This document shows, one piece after another, positions 1 through 11,600 of a DNA stretch of 64,000 bases. The notes below the pieces were generated by a model. It was not told where the DNA came from. It did not search any database and saw nothing but the letters and a program-made list of their open reading frames with translations. Within the stretch, counting starts at the first letter, position 1, and the number at the start of each line of letters is the position of its first letter. Source of the DNA: Paramecium sonneborni (taxonomy: Eukaryota > Ciliophora > Oligohymenophorea > Peniculida > Parameciidae). A program made the position numbers and the translations under genes. The stretch lies in the NCBI GenBank assembly GCA_905182985.1, contig CAJJDN010000132.1, forward strand, positions 76,836-140,835, written 5' to 3'.

Positions 1-1667
1 CATTTCTAACGTCGTTGGTTCTTAAAGTGCAACATCATTTTTGAATGGATCCATAAGTATCTGATCATAAAAGTTACCAGAATAAAAAATATTGAATTCA
101 TTCCTTTAAACAGCAACTAGGGTGGTAGTGAGGATCATCAAAACTTCGGTAAAGATAGATCTAATTTTAATATATTTTATTTACGTTGGTAAAGGAAATG
201 AAAATATATATTGAATGAGAACCCATAAAATGAGTCCAACTAATAAACCAAAGAAAGCAATAATTTCATATACGTATGTTTACTTATGTTTATCAAACCT
301 ATTAACATATCCCAAAAAGAAGCCTTATTTTTTGTATAAATAGTTTACCAGGAAATAGCAAATTGAAAATAGAAACCCATGCACATTTTTTTTTGTAAAT
401 ATAACGAAAATAAGGAAATTATGCTGAAAGTGGAGTATTGAAGTATCTTAATGCAACACTATCCCATTCATATCTGACTGTTTAACTTAAATAAATAGAA
501 CAAAATATATCCACAATCATAATGGGTATAAAAAATTAAAGGGCATCTTTTAATGATGTTATTTTAAATAATTTAATCAAGGATCCTAAAATACATATTG
601 ATAAAAGATTACTAACCTAAAAGATATTATTTAATAATACATACAAACCATGGTTAATCATAATAAAGATAAAAAAATATCAGCAAAGTTGAAAAAAATA
701 TTGATAAATAATCCCTAACTTTTAAACAATAAATCTTTTCTGCTAAAAATGTAAGAGTATTTCTGAATTTACCAAAAATTTCATTGAAAAAATGGAATGA
801 AGTGAGAGCACAAATAAAATAGATCAATATTTTGATAATTTTCTCTGCTTTTTCTTAATAAGTCATGGAAGTAAATAATGCAATTAATAATAATCCCATA
901 TATCCTAAAGCTTAAGGCCAATATAAATAGAATCCTTAAAAAGGAGTTAGATCAACATTTTGGATATTTTGCTCTTAAAATTATCTTCTTTTAGCTGGTG
1001 TCACAAAAGCTATTCTAAATGAATAAATTTTCCCGAAAGTTGCTAATATAATAATAACAACAGAATCAAAGGTTATTAAAATAATATTACTCCAATCAAA
1101 TCTAAAAAATAATATTTATAAATACCTTTTAGGATGATAATTGCTATCGCAAATAAATTAATATTAGAAATTAATACCTTAATAATCTTGAAATCTAATG
1201 AAAACATTTTAAATACTCCAGTAATTAGAATTATTAACTTTTCTTTCGCAATTATGAATAAAATCAACAACAATTCTTTAATGAGGTTCTATAATAGGTA
1301 AAGTAGATAATTTAGGAGCAACAGGAATATCTTAATAATCTAAATAGTCTGTTATAGTTAATTATCTCAAAAAAATAGTTTTATTTTCATTATTAATGAT
1401 TGTTAAGGGTAATGTAAATTTCTAACTTGCATGACCATGAATAGATAAAGTATCAATTTTGTATTTAGTTAGATTAGTAGGACAACATGATAATAGTGGA
1501 AATTGATCATAATCAAAATATTAACTAAGTTGATTATCTTTATAAACAGTTTAAGGAAGATTTTCTTCAGGGTCTTTTTATTTTGGTATTATTGTACCAA
1601 ATTAGAGTGATACATCTGGAAATGCAAAGTTTGTTGTGATAATTTGAAATAGTATTATATTAAACAT
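1..1667 (-). CDS. Signal peptide peptidase-like membrane protein, catalytically degenerate (3' end off window)
   Basis: Multi-spanning protein of the SPP/SPPL (presenilin-type aspartyl protease) family; its C-terminus lies beyond base 1. An N-terminal signal peptide (MFNIILFQIITTNFAFPD) is followed by a lumenal region of about 170 residues and then hydrophobic segments. The C-terminal part lines up with SPP transmembrane segments 6-9: IMIVDIF at the YD site (Asp codon 509-511), WVSIFNLLFPG at the GxGD site, GYVNRFD after it, and FPLPTQ where PAL is expected. The second catalytic Asp is Asn (codon 362-364), so proteolysis is unlikely. Introns at 586-616 and 324-348 (the latter ends AAG) are needed to keep frame; 1102-1125 may be a third. 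An upstream ATG at 1694 would overlap the neighbouring stop codon, so the second Met is preferred. Role inferred: ER or endosomal membrane, possibly substrate binding without cleavage. Confidence 0.65.
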
Positions 1668-1683
1668 TAAATATAAAGTAAAA

Positions 1684-2526
1684 TCAAATTTCATATTCCT
1701 TAATTTTAGTTTAGAGTATTTAGTTTAATTATTTCTAATCTTCCATTTTTTTGACTAATTTTTTAATAATGAGTTTTTATAAGATAATAATCTCATCTTT
1801 ATCAGGTATTCTCACATTTTCATCTGTGTCTTCAATAGGATTTGATAAACCATATTCTAATTCTGGTAAGACATCAATATGTTATATTTAAAGGCCTCTT
1901 AACAATTAAATCATCTATATATAGGTATCATTAATTTTATCTTTTGAACGACAATGTATTTCTGTACCATCTTTTGAAACTTTGAATTTATGTTACAATA
2001 ATTCATGCTATTTATTGATTTCTTCATATTATTGTTTATATTTATTCATTTATTTAGTCATTAATTTCATATCGTTTAAGATTACTTATTTTTCTTTTTT
2101 AATTAAACTTAATATTCCAACAATCCCTTATTATAATTCTGGACCCTATTATTAGATTTCTTCTAATTGTTTTGTTGTCTCTTAAAATAGACTGTCCCTA
2201 CTTATTTATTTATCTTTAATTTCAAATTCATATTAACTTAATGATCTGTCTATTTAGGTAGAATTTTCAGTTTATTAATGACTACTTAATGAATAACAAT
2301 GTGCTCTTTTTGGACTTGGACTAGTTTACAATCTTAGATTCTTAAGTTTTGAATGACTTAATTTTGGTTATTTAAAGAGCGGAGAATATGATTATTTTGG
2401 TTAATGTTTTTTTGGTTCTAAAATAGAAGTAGTATTCTTTCTATTCTTTTATAAAAAGTCTTGGTATTGTTTAACAAAAGAATTTTAACTAGCTTAAGAG
2501 CGAGGCTTAAAATATGGCATATTCAT
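1684..2526 (-). CDS. Unknown protein with basic N-terminus and coiled-coil C-terminus
   Basis: Uninterrupted frame of 280 codons in the ciliate code, starting MNMPYFKPRSQ and ending at TGA. The first 90 residues are rich in Lys, Ser, Pro and Gln with low-complexity character. The second half is heptad-like and charged (for example QMNKYKQQYEEINKQHELL), suggesting a coiled coil. A run IHCRSKDKINDTYIQ sits between the two helices. No domain recognised. It lies in a minus-strand series: 16 nt separate its stop from the preferred start of the SPP-like gene, and 24 nt separate its start from the next upstream stop. A cytoskeletal or ciliary role is possible but only a guess from composition. Confidence 0.6.
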
Positions 2527-2550
2527 GTAAATAATGATATTAATTAAAAT

Positions 2551-2876
2551 TCATTCCAACAATATTTTCTTTTCTTTTAAATATTTTGTAAATTCTTATT
2601 CAATCACTTATCTTTCAGCTCTCATCATACTATATTTGACTAGAAATAGGTAATAATCATCAGCTGTAAAATTAAAATTAAAAAATGCTTATGGATTTTA
2701 CTTCATTTCATCAATCAAAATGTCCTTTTATATTTAGCTTTCTAATGTTGATTTTGATGTTTACCTTTTTTACGACATATTTCATCAGCTTGATCAATAT
2801 TTTGAAAGTACTCTAGAGTACATTTTTCTCCAATTCTAGGTAATGTGCATTCAATATCATCATAACTCTTATTCAT
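2551..2876 (-). CDS. Small unknown protein, 100 aa
   Basis: Two exons joined by a 23-nt intron (2742-2764, GTAA to TTAG) give exactly 100 codons plus TGA. The protein begins MNKSYDDIECTLPRIGEKC and has three Cys in the first 35 residues, then a Phe/Tyr-rich stretch (NFTADDYYLFLVKYSMM) and a charged helical end. No signal peptide or membrane segment. I do not recognise a family; the spaced Cys could bind a metal or form disulfides. The intron and exact frame argue that it is a real gene. Confidence 0.55.
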
Positions 2877-2979
2877 TAGAAATAATACTAATAATAATAA
2901 TAATAATAAATAATAATATTGTAGTAGTAGGATGATAATGATATATGTTATTGTACTTATATTTATATATATTATTTGA
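2877..2979. repeat. AT-rich intergenic spacer with (ATA)n-type microsatellite
   Basis: Between the 100-aa gene and RPL9. It contains a short TAA/ATA trinucleotide run at about 2887-2922 followed by GTAGTAG and TATATA tracts. No reading frame. It should hold the promoter of the 2551-2876 gene and the RPL9 3' flank. Confidence 0.5.
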
Positions 2980-3629
2980 TCAGATTTCTAGACGCTTTTC
3001 ACTTACATAGATACCATCCAAGAATTGTCTAATATCCTTATTCTTAACAGCACAAGCTTAATGAATAAGAGCACAGGTGAGTGATACATTATTCAAATCA
3101 TTTCCTTAGAGTGTTAAGACATCTATAATTTGTATATAAAGATTTAAATACTCTTTTCTTCAGCTTCATTTCTGGTGATGGTTACTCCTGGAAGACATTT
3201 GATTGTTCTGATAATCTTTTCACCAAGGAAATTCTTGATTTCAATACCTAAACCTTTATCTAAAAGATTAATAATGATTGGAAAGTGAGCATATGCCAAA
3301 ACCATTTTGAATTTATAACCTGTGGTAACACCTCTAATCATATTTCTAATTTGTGAGGCTACTGAATTCACTTGGCATTTTTGCTTTCTATATGATTACC
3401 ACATTCTAACACTAACTCTAGATTTAGCAACATTTGTTTTCTTATTAACTTTCTTTGAAACTTAGATGTCCAAAGCAGAATGTCTGAAATTTTTAGATAA
3501 TTCACCTCTAGGTCCTAAGAAATAATTATATTTGTGTTTAATACCTTTAACTTTCACTATTTTAGATTTCTAAGTGATCTCAATCTTTTCAGGAATTGCC
3601 ACATGCTCCTCAGTCAGGATGTATTTCAT
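2980..3629 (-). CDS. RPL9: 60S ribosomal protein L9 (uL6)
   Basis: 206-residue cytosolic large-subunit protein uL6. It starts MKYILTEEHVAIPEKIEI and contains the family signatures YFLGPRGELSKNF, YAHFPIIIN, EIKNFLGEKIIRTIK, LPGVTITRNEAEE and, near the end, IRQFLDGIYVSEK. One 29-nt intron (3123-3151, GTATTT to TATAG) near codon 160 removes an apparent stop and restores the conserved C-terminus. Length and domain order match eukaryotic RPL9 (about 190 aa). Its ATG lies only 35 nt from the ATG of VPS53 on the other strand, so the two genes must share a very short divergent promoter. Confidence 0.95.
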
Positions 3630-3664
3630 ATCTTTTAATTCTTTTAATTAAAAATATTTGAAGT

Positions 3665-5766
3665 ATGAATCCGTATTCTGCTAATTTTGATTGTATTAAG
3701 CATATTAATACACTCTTTCCTAATGAATAATCACTTGTAGGCATAGATACTGAAATTGAAAAACTATAATCAGAACTTACTTAACTTTAATCTGAATTAT
3801 AAGAAGACATACATGAACATGCAGTCATGTAAAATAAAATATGGAGAGATGTTTAAGATGTAGAATAATTATCATAAGGAATTGTTGCAGAAATATAAGA
3901 AATTAAATAAAAAGCAGAAAAAAGTGAAGACTTAGTATATTCAATGTGCAAAGATATTAAATCATTAGATATTGCTAAAAGAAATCTTACATTTTCTATT
4001 GCAGCACTTAAAAAATTTATTATGATGTTAACAGCTATTGAAAAATTAAAAGAGCATTGTAAAGAAAAAAAATATGCAGAAGTAGCTAATTTATTATCAG
4101 CATTTACTGAGTTATCATAATACTTTGTTAAATTTTAAAATATACCATAAATATTAGAAATAACAGGAGAAAAAGAATAGTTGATAAAAGACTTAAAATT
4201 ATAATTGATAGATGATTTTGTATTATTTTTAAAAGGCACAAATTTAATGTAAATTAAAGATTTATAAGATGCATGTTAAACAGTTGAACATTTAGGATAA
4301 AAATTTAGAGATGAATTAATTTAGAAAGTATGTAAATACATAATATCTCCTTATTAAGAATTATTTTAATAAATTGAAAATAGAAGTTTAGAAACAACAG
4401 AAAGAAGATATGCTTGGATGGCTAGAGTAATAAAAGATTTTGATACAAAAACATAAAATGTATTCCCAGAATATTGGGCAGTTCATTGTTAGATTTATTA
4501 TGAATTTTGTGCAGTAACTAGACTTTAAATTACAGATATATTAGAATCATTAAAAGAATTAGATGTTGCTGTATTAATGAAAGCATTATAAGCTACACTT
4601 AAATTTGAATAGAAATTAAATGATGAAATGAAAAAAAGATATGAAGAATGGCTTGGTAAAAAAAATAATAATTAATTTGCAATTTCTGAATTGCCTAAAA
4701 TTAGAGGAGCTATTTCAGATAGTTTTGAACCTTATTTAAGACCATATATAGATAGTGAAGAAAGAGAATTAATGTAACACATAACAAATATATTAAATTC
4801 AGATAAATTAGATGTTGAAGGAGATTTAAAAATGTTAAATTCATCGATGAGTATGTTTGCTTATTTTAAATAAATGCTTAAAAGAGCTTCATAATATAGT
4901 AGAACATAAGTTATGTTTGATGTTTAAAAATTAATTAAGAAAGCTCTTAAACGTTATTCAGATGAAATCGTAGTGAAAATTAATTCATCCAAAAATAATG
5001 AATCATTTTTATAAATCTTCTGTTGTTTTGTAATTAATACAGCAGAATATTGTAAAGAAACTATTCCAGGATTATAAGAAAGTATGGTCTAACATTTAGA
5101 TTCTCCTTTTTCTGATTAGATAGAATTATCAAATGAAGAAGAATATTTTAATTCTATGATGAATAAATCTATTGAAACACTATTAATTTATGTTGATTCC
5201 AAAATTGATTAATATTATTAATAGATGTTAAAAATTGATTGGAATGAATTTGAAAATATGGGAGATGCATCTAAATATATTAGAGATACTATTACATTTT
5301 TAGAAGGACATATTAAAACAATTAAAGATATATTATCAGAATCATATTTAATATTTTATTTGAATAAACTTGTTGTTTATTTAAATAATAAATTTATTAA
5401 TTCTGTTTTTAGAATCAAAAAAATTAGTGAAGTATATTATTTTATAAATTATAATAATAGATTGGATTATCATAATTAATGTTAGATGTTTCAGAATTAA
5501 AAACAAATTTAGTAAGAATTTCTAAACTTAAACAAGAATCTAAATCATAATAATCATTTAATAATTTTGTATAAAAAACATTATCAAGAAGTGATTCAAT
5601 ATTAAAATTGATTTAAATGAGCATTGAAAAATTTATTGAGAATTTCCCAGATTATGCTAAAAAATATGAATCTGCTCCTTCTGATTTAGATAAGATTCTA
5701 GGATTAAAGTAATTAAGAAGATAAGATATTCCACAATTAAGTAAATATTTCACAAAGATTAATTGA
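3665..5766 (+). CDS. VPS53: VPS53, subunit of the GARP/EARP tethering complexes
   Basis: 690-residue protein of the tethering complex that brings endosome-derived vesicles to the trans-Golgi network. The N-terminus has the VPS53 pattern: HINTLFPNEQSL, then a helix ending EKSEDLVYSMCKDIKSLDIA and NLTFSIAALKKFIMML. The C-terminus LMLDVSELKTNLVRI through ILGLKQLRRQDIPQLSKYF also matches the family (the KTILL and KILDMKGL regions). One 29-nt intron (5432-5460) splices GEIxx-type helices in frame; total length is then an exact multiple of three. Only standard-code stops, read as Gln, interrupt it. Start chosen at the first Met, just downstream of the divergent RPL9 start. Confidence 0.93.
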
Positions 5767-5787
5767 TTTATTATTATAATAATTACA

Positions 5788-7292
5788 ATGTTTAATAATT
5801 TTGATGAATTGCACATATTAAGATTACCAAAAATAGTAAATACTTTTGCAAAAGATGGTATTAATTATATTAAGTTAAGAGTTCTTATAATTGAGTATGA
5901 AAGTTAGTAAAATTAATGAATACGGAAATAAACATACCAGATATTTTGTGTTAACCAATAAAAAAATTTTATTATTAAATAAATCAAGTAACAACGATGT
6001 CATTTAAAAGCAATTAGAAGGAAAGTACTGTTGTCCTTTATAATTGGAATAACAATTTCCTCAAAAAGTTTTGAATTCATATTACATTTTAAAAATGAAT
6101 ATGATGATGATGATCTTAGATTATAAACTGAAAATAGATCTAGATTAATAGAATTTATAGTTAAGACATTTGCTACTGAATTTCATATTCCTTTGGCTTC
6201 ATATTAAGTTTAAGATATAAATTTAAAGAAATATGTAGTTTATAAATAGGATAGACATAAACATATAAGTAAATTACCTAATGTTAAAGCTAACTATTTA
6301 AATTATAAACCAATTTTAGATGAATAAGAGAATTTCTTAAAAATGTAGTAAATATATTCACAAGATACAGAATCTAAATTATTATTTGGTGATTTCTTAT
6401 TAAAACTATAAGATTTTGAAATGAAAAAAATTATATGTGAAGGTAGCATATCATAGATTGTATAAGTTATGAACACTAAAACTCATACATATCATATAAT
6501 GAAATGCATTAGTAAAGAAGATCATAATTATCTAAATTTAAAAGAATTTATCACTTTTAAAAAATATGTAATTGATTAATTAGATTTAGACTCGACATCC
6601 ATTTTTGATACCATTAGAATATTGTTTCGAAACTTTTGATAAATATTATTTCATAATGCCATAAGCTAAATGTGATTTATATAAAAAACTAGAAGAATTA
6701 AAGAAGTTTGATTAAAAATAATTATTATTTACAGCATAAGAATTAGTAATGGTTTTGGGAGATTTACATAATAAATAAATTATTCATGGCGATTTGACTT
6801 TAGAGAACATATTATTAGATTAAAATTATCATTTAGCTTTATGTGATTTTGGATACTTAAGGAGAACAATTAAAAATAAAGATTAATTTTATGGAATTGC
6901 TGAATACACTCCACCAGAAACAATATTAAATAAAGATTATCAATATTATAGTGATTATTGGTAATTAGGAATAATTCTTTATGAAATAGCTTATGGTCAT
7001 CCTCCTTTTATTGATTATGATTAGAATTTAACATTTGATTACATCTTAAATTGTTAATTAGAATTCCCTATCCATATAGAGGTCGATTATCAATTAAAAG
7101 ATCTCTTATTTAAAGTAATCTTTTTATTATAGATTTTAGCTATTATAAAAATAACCAATTTAAAGAATTGGATATCATATGGGAATTTCTGAAATTTAAG
7201 AACATGAATATTTTAAAAATACTAATTGGAAATTAGTTTATGATAAACAAATGTAACCACCAGAATTTGAGAAAAAATTAAAATTATTTTGA
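5788..7292 (+). CDS. PH-domain protein kinase with altered catalytic loop; probable 1-nt deletion in the sequence
   Basis: Ser/Thr kinase-like protein of about 478 aa. Residues 25-130 form a PH-like domain (VSKINEYGNKHTRYFVLT, then ITISSKSFEFILHF). The kinase domain follows: HIMKCI supplies the ATP-binding Lys, DFG is intact (ALCDFGY), PPE replaces APE, and an AGC-like tail follows (QPIQRIGY, HEYFKNTNW). The catalytic loop reads HGDLTLEN instead of HRDLKPEN, so the HRD Arg and the loop Lys are changed; activity may be low. Introns at 5858-5879 (ends AAG), 6568-6589 and 7115-7139. After splicing the length is one base short of a multiple of three. Adding one A to the A7 run at about 5960 restores the conserved RCHLKAIRRKVLLS segment, so a homopolymer error is likely. 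Confidence 0.75.
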
Positions 7293-7391
7293 TTCATCTT
7301 TTATATACCATTAATATTTAGAACAGAATATAAATATATAATAAATCACTATTTTTATTTTAACCAAGAAGGGGTTAACTTATGAGCTATT

Positions 7392-8583
7392 TCAGGTTGT
7401 ATCTATAATTCCTCTTTTAATATAGTCATATTTATTACCTTTTTAAAAGTCAAAAAAATTAGGTAATTACACATTTGGCATACTAAATCCTTATTATCTG
7501 ATTTCATCGAAATATGGATGTAGCAAAGCCTCCAATGGTTTTAGTCTCTCTTTTGGAGGATAAACTAGTAATTTACTAACAAAATCAATAAACAAGGGTT
7601 CCGGTTTAAATTTAGAAAATACCTATACTTATTTTTATGAATACTTTAGCCCATGGATGACATTTTATCTAAGGAAACTTGTATTCTTAATGTTAAGGAT
7701 TCATTAATTTAATTTATTCAATTGTAGGAGTACCTAATATTTTGATTATTTCAACAAGTTAATCAGTAGCTGATTCTCCTGGAAAAAGAGGTTCACCAGT
7801 AAGCATCTCAGCAATAACACATCCTTTTTTTGAATAATTTTATATTTATACCAATAGACCAAATATCAATAGATGTTGTGTATTCAGTTGCACCAAATAT
7901 TAATTCAGGAGCTCTATAATATCTTGAACAAATATAAGCAACGTTAGGTTCTCCAGGTATTAATCGTTTTGCTGACCCAAAATCACAAATTTTTAAAACA
8001 TGATTATTAGGATTAACCAAAATGTTTTAAGGCTTAATATCACGATGACAAATTCCAATACCTATATTATAATATTAAAAAATACCTTATAAATATGCTA
8101 ATGCTCTTAACATTTAATAACTATAGATCTTCAGTAAAATATTTGGAAATGCTGTTTTATTCTTTCTGTAATTTCGAATGAGTTTACTTAAAGTTTCTGG
8201 AATGTAATCCATTACTAAATTTAAATATATGTCGTCTGCCTAAAATGTTATTATATTAATTACATTTTTCGAATTATCACCTTAAGTAAAAAAGGCTTAT
8301 CTTAATTTTACTATGCAAGGATGATTTAATTCTTAAATTATTAGATGTTCTCTATTTTTATATCGTCTATCTTAAAATACTTTCTTAATAGCAACTTTTT
8401 CATTAGATTTTGTATCAAGAGCCTACATGTCAAATTACTTAAATTAATTACCAAATAGACCATGCCAAAAGTACCATTACCAACAACTTAAAGAATCTGA
8501 AATTAATTCTATGATGAATTTGATTTTTGAATAGGATTATCCTAAGATCCTTCATCAGCTTAAGTTACTAATCTCTATTTCAT
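7392..8583 (-). CDS. GSK3: Glycogen synthase kinase 3 (shaggy-type) Ser/Thr kinase
   Basis: 354-residue CMGC kinase. P-loop [39 protein letters not shown] and the GSK3 activation segment [18 protein letters not shown] are all present, including the autophosphorylated Tyr. The end ([19 protein letters not shown]) also fits. Five introns (29, 24, 24, 28 and 22 nt) give an exact frame; the one at 7824-7851 ends AAG. The N-terminus is short and lacks the RTTSF-type inhibitory Ser found in animal GSK3, so control by AKT-like kinases is not expected. The ATG lies 36 nt from the stop of the first channel gene. Confidence 0.93.
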
Positions 8584-8619
8584 TTTATTTATTAATCATA
8601 TATAAATACAACAATATAA

Positions 8620-11600
8620 TCAGATTATTATTCCAGGAACTCCATCAATTGATGACAAAGAGGTTTCACTATGTGATATAAATGATCTAAAAGAATTATT
8701 GGCACTTTAATTGAGATTGCTTTGATTATTATGATAATTTTATTAGTTGAATATTATGTCTACTGGATATCTTATTAATTTAGATGATTATTTTATAATA
8801 GAAGAAGGAGTGTTTGAATCTTTTTTTGGTTTAATTATTGTTCTTTTTTATAATTATTAGAGTAGATTTGATGTCATTTTAGTAACATCTCTTTTTGGTG
8901 TTAAATAACGTTCATTATCATTGTAAAGTGGTAAATCTAATTATTGTTTAATATTTAGATTATGATCACTTTCAAATGTCAAACATTAATTAGATTTAAC
9001 TGGATTAGATGGAATTTTTCTAGTTAAGTTTTCTTTACTTTATTCTTCTTCTTCATCAACTCTTGAAAATATATCTATATCTCTATTATAATTAATTAAA
9101 TTATTTACTAAACTTCTTATCCAAATGAAGAATTATCTGAGAAATCTTCTTATTCTACTTTAGATCTTTTTATTAATTATTTAGAATAATTTTACCAGGC
9201 TTTAAAAATAACTAAAATTGATAAATAATCACTAGCTATACTAAAATTACTTTTAAATTCAACATATGTAGCAATGAAAGATCTTTTTTATAATTTATCT
9301 CTTCTAAAATAAAATAATCTCATTTGCATTTCTTTATTAAACTTTTTAATTATTTTAATAGAATCATCAGATCCTTATTTAAATACTTATTATTTAAATG
9401 TTCTTCTAAATATTTCATAAATTAAAGAATTAAATTAAATATAACCTTAATCATCAGTTCTAATTTTTAAATAACCTGCTAAACGTGCTGCATCCCATAT
9501 ATTATCTTTAATATGTGTGAATGGTTAACCAATTTCTAATAAAAATTTACAAATTTATAAATAATGCATAGCTTTACCATGTCTTTGATATGAATATTTA
9601 CACCAAACTGTTTTTATTTTATCTATTGATTCTATATATACTTAAAGTATTGAATTTTCAGATTAAAAGAATTTCTCAAATTGTTCTATTAATCCTAAAA
9701 CAAATAAATTTAGTAAAACATAATTAGAAATAAAAACAAAAGAAATAAAGTAAATTTATGCAAATTAAGATCCACAATATCTTGGATCATCATAACAATA
9801 AATATTATGAATCATTGTATCTGTCATTACACTTCTAAAATTATCACAAGATCCACATTTTAATAATGTTAAAAGAGAACTTGTAAATGTTGAAAAATTT
9901 ATTTAAGAGTCTATTATAATTCCTTTATCTATATGTCCAAATAATTAACATCCCAATAAAGCATAAGATAAAGTTGTTACAATCAAAATAAATAAAATCT
10001 TGCCTAAAAAGGGAAATGAAAATATCATAACTCTAATTAATCTTTAAAGATCATCAAATCCCTTAAATAATATTAGAATTCTAAGATTTCTTAAAGCAAA
10101 CAATAGTCTAATAATTTAATAATTATCAGTAAACATAGTTGATGTCATCTAAATTTTAAATAAATCATAGTTTTTAGTTGCAATCAATTCAAATAATGAA
10201 ATTATGACTATTAATGAATAGAATTTTCTCCATTAATCATCAATAAACCTTTTATATCCATAATCTAATAATTATACTAAAACCCAAAATGTAAATAGAA
10301 TAGATATAATTTCATAGTATAGATTCAATTCTATAGCCATATCTATTTCCATATCTTAATAAAATGACATTTAGATAATTGTATCAACTATTAATATTAG
10401 AAATGATAAATATTAAAAGTATTAATTTTTATTTAATTTTTATGCCATTCTTCTAACAATATTTCTAGGAGGTTATGAAAATGAAGGAGAATCTCTTAAT
10501 ATTTTTTATGAAATTTATATAAATTCTTATTGATAAACTGTTAAATCATCATATTCTATTTTTTATTAACTTGCTTTTAAATTAAGAAATAATAAACCAG
10601 TAAATAAACTTAAGAAAAACATTGAACCTATAAAACAGAATAATGTAAGATATATATATGTTGGCAATTAATTAACAAATGGTGCTGGACCTTAATATGA
10701 AGATCTTGAATTTTCAGCTACTTATAAGATTTCTCCCCAACCATCAAATGTTGATATTACAAATAAAGTTGGTAAAGCTACTGTTATATTATCAAAATTA
10801 TGTTAATAAGTTATCCATCTTCTTCCTTCATCTTCACATTATTATTTATTTATATCAAACTACATCAAATCATCACAGAATCCGAATTTATTCTAATATA
10901 AAATCATACCATAAACTGCAAACATTGTCCAAATTATCAATAATGTTATTAATACATTACTCATATTATATAAAGCAGCCACCAAAGAATTATATAGTTT
11001 TACTATTGGTTAAAATGAATATAACAATTTAAATGGTCTTAAATATCTTAAATACAAAAATAAATGTAAAATTCTACTTTCAGTATTTATCAATTGTAAA
11101 TAATAACATACTAAATACATTATGTCTGTTATTTACCATATGTGCTAAATTAATTATTAAAATTACTTAAATATAAGTTCCCTTTTCATGAAATAAACCT
11201 AATGCTATTATTAACATTATTGTCTATATTGTTATCATAAGATTTGTTATTAAAATCAAAGAATCAACAATTACATAATATTCTACTTTATATGTCTATA
11301 TTGCAATCAATATTATAAATCCTATATTTAATGCTAATCTACTCCAATAAAATATTTCTGATCTTATTGTTTTTACACAAAGAATTCTCTATTTATTATG
11401 TTTATCAAAACAAAATAATGATTCCTTACATTTTATTCCTAAATAGATTTTCCTTCTTTTTGTTTTTATTTGTTTTACTAATTATTCTATAAAAATATAG
11501 TTTAAATAATTTACATATTGATTCTAAAAGATACCAATATTAGGTATCCTTATAAATTTATGAATTTTAAGATAATTATTTAAATGATTTAGTCGTTTTT

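Noticed and set aside
10679..11032. Plus-strand frame of 117 codons
   Set aside because: Antisense to the repeat III pore exon of channel copy 1; hydrophobic content is a shadow of the TM segments.
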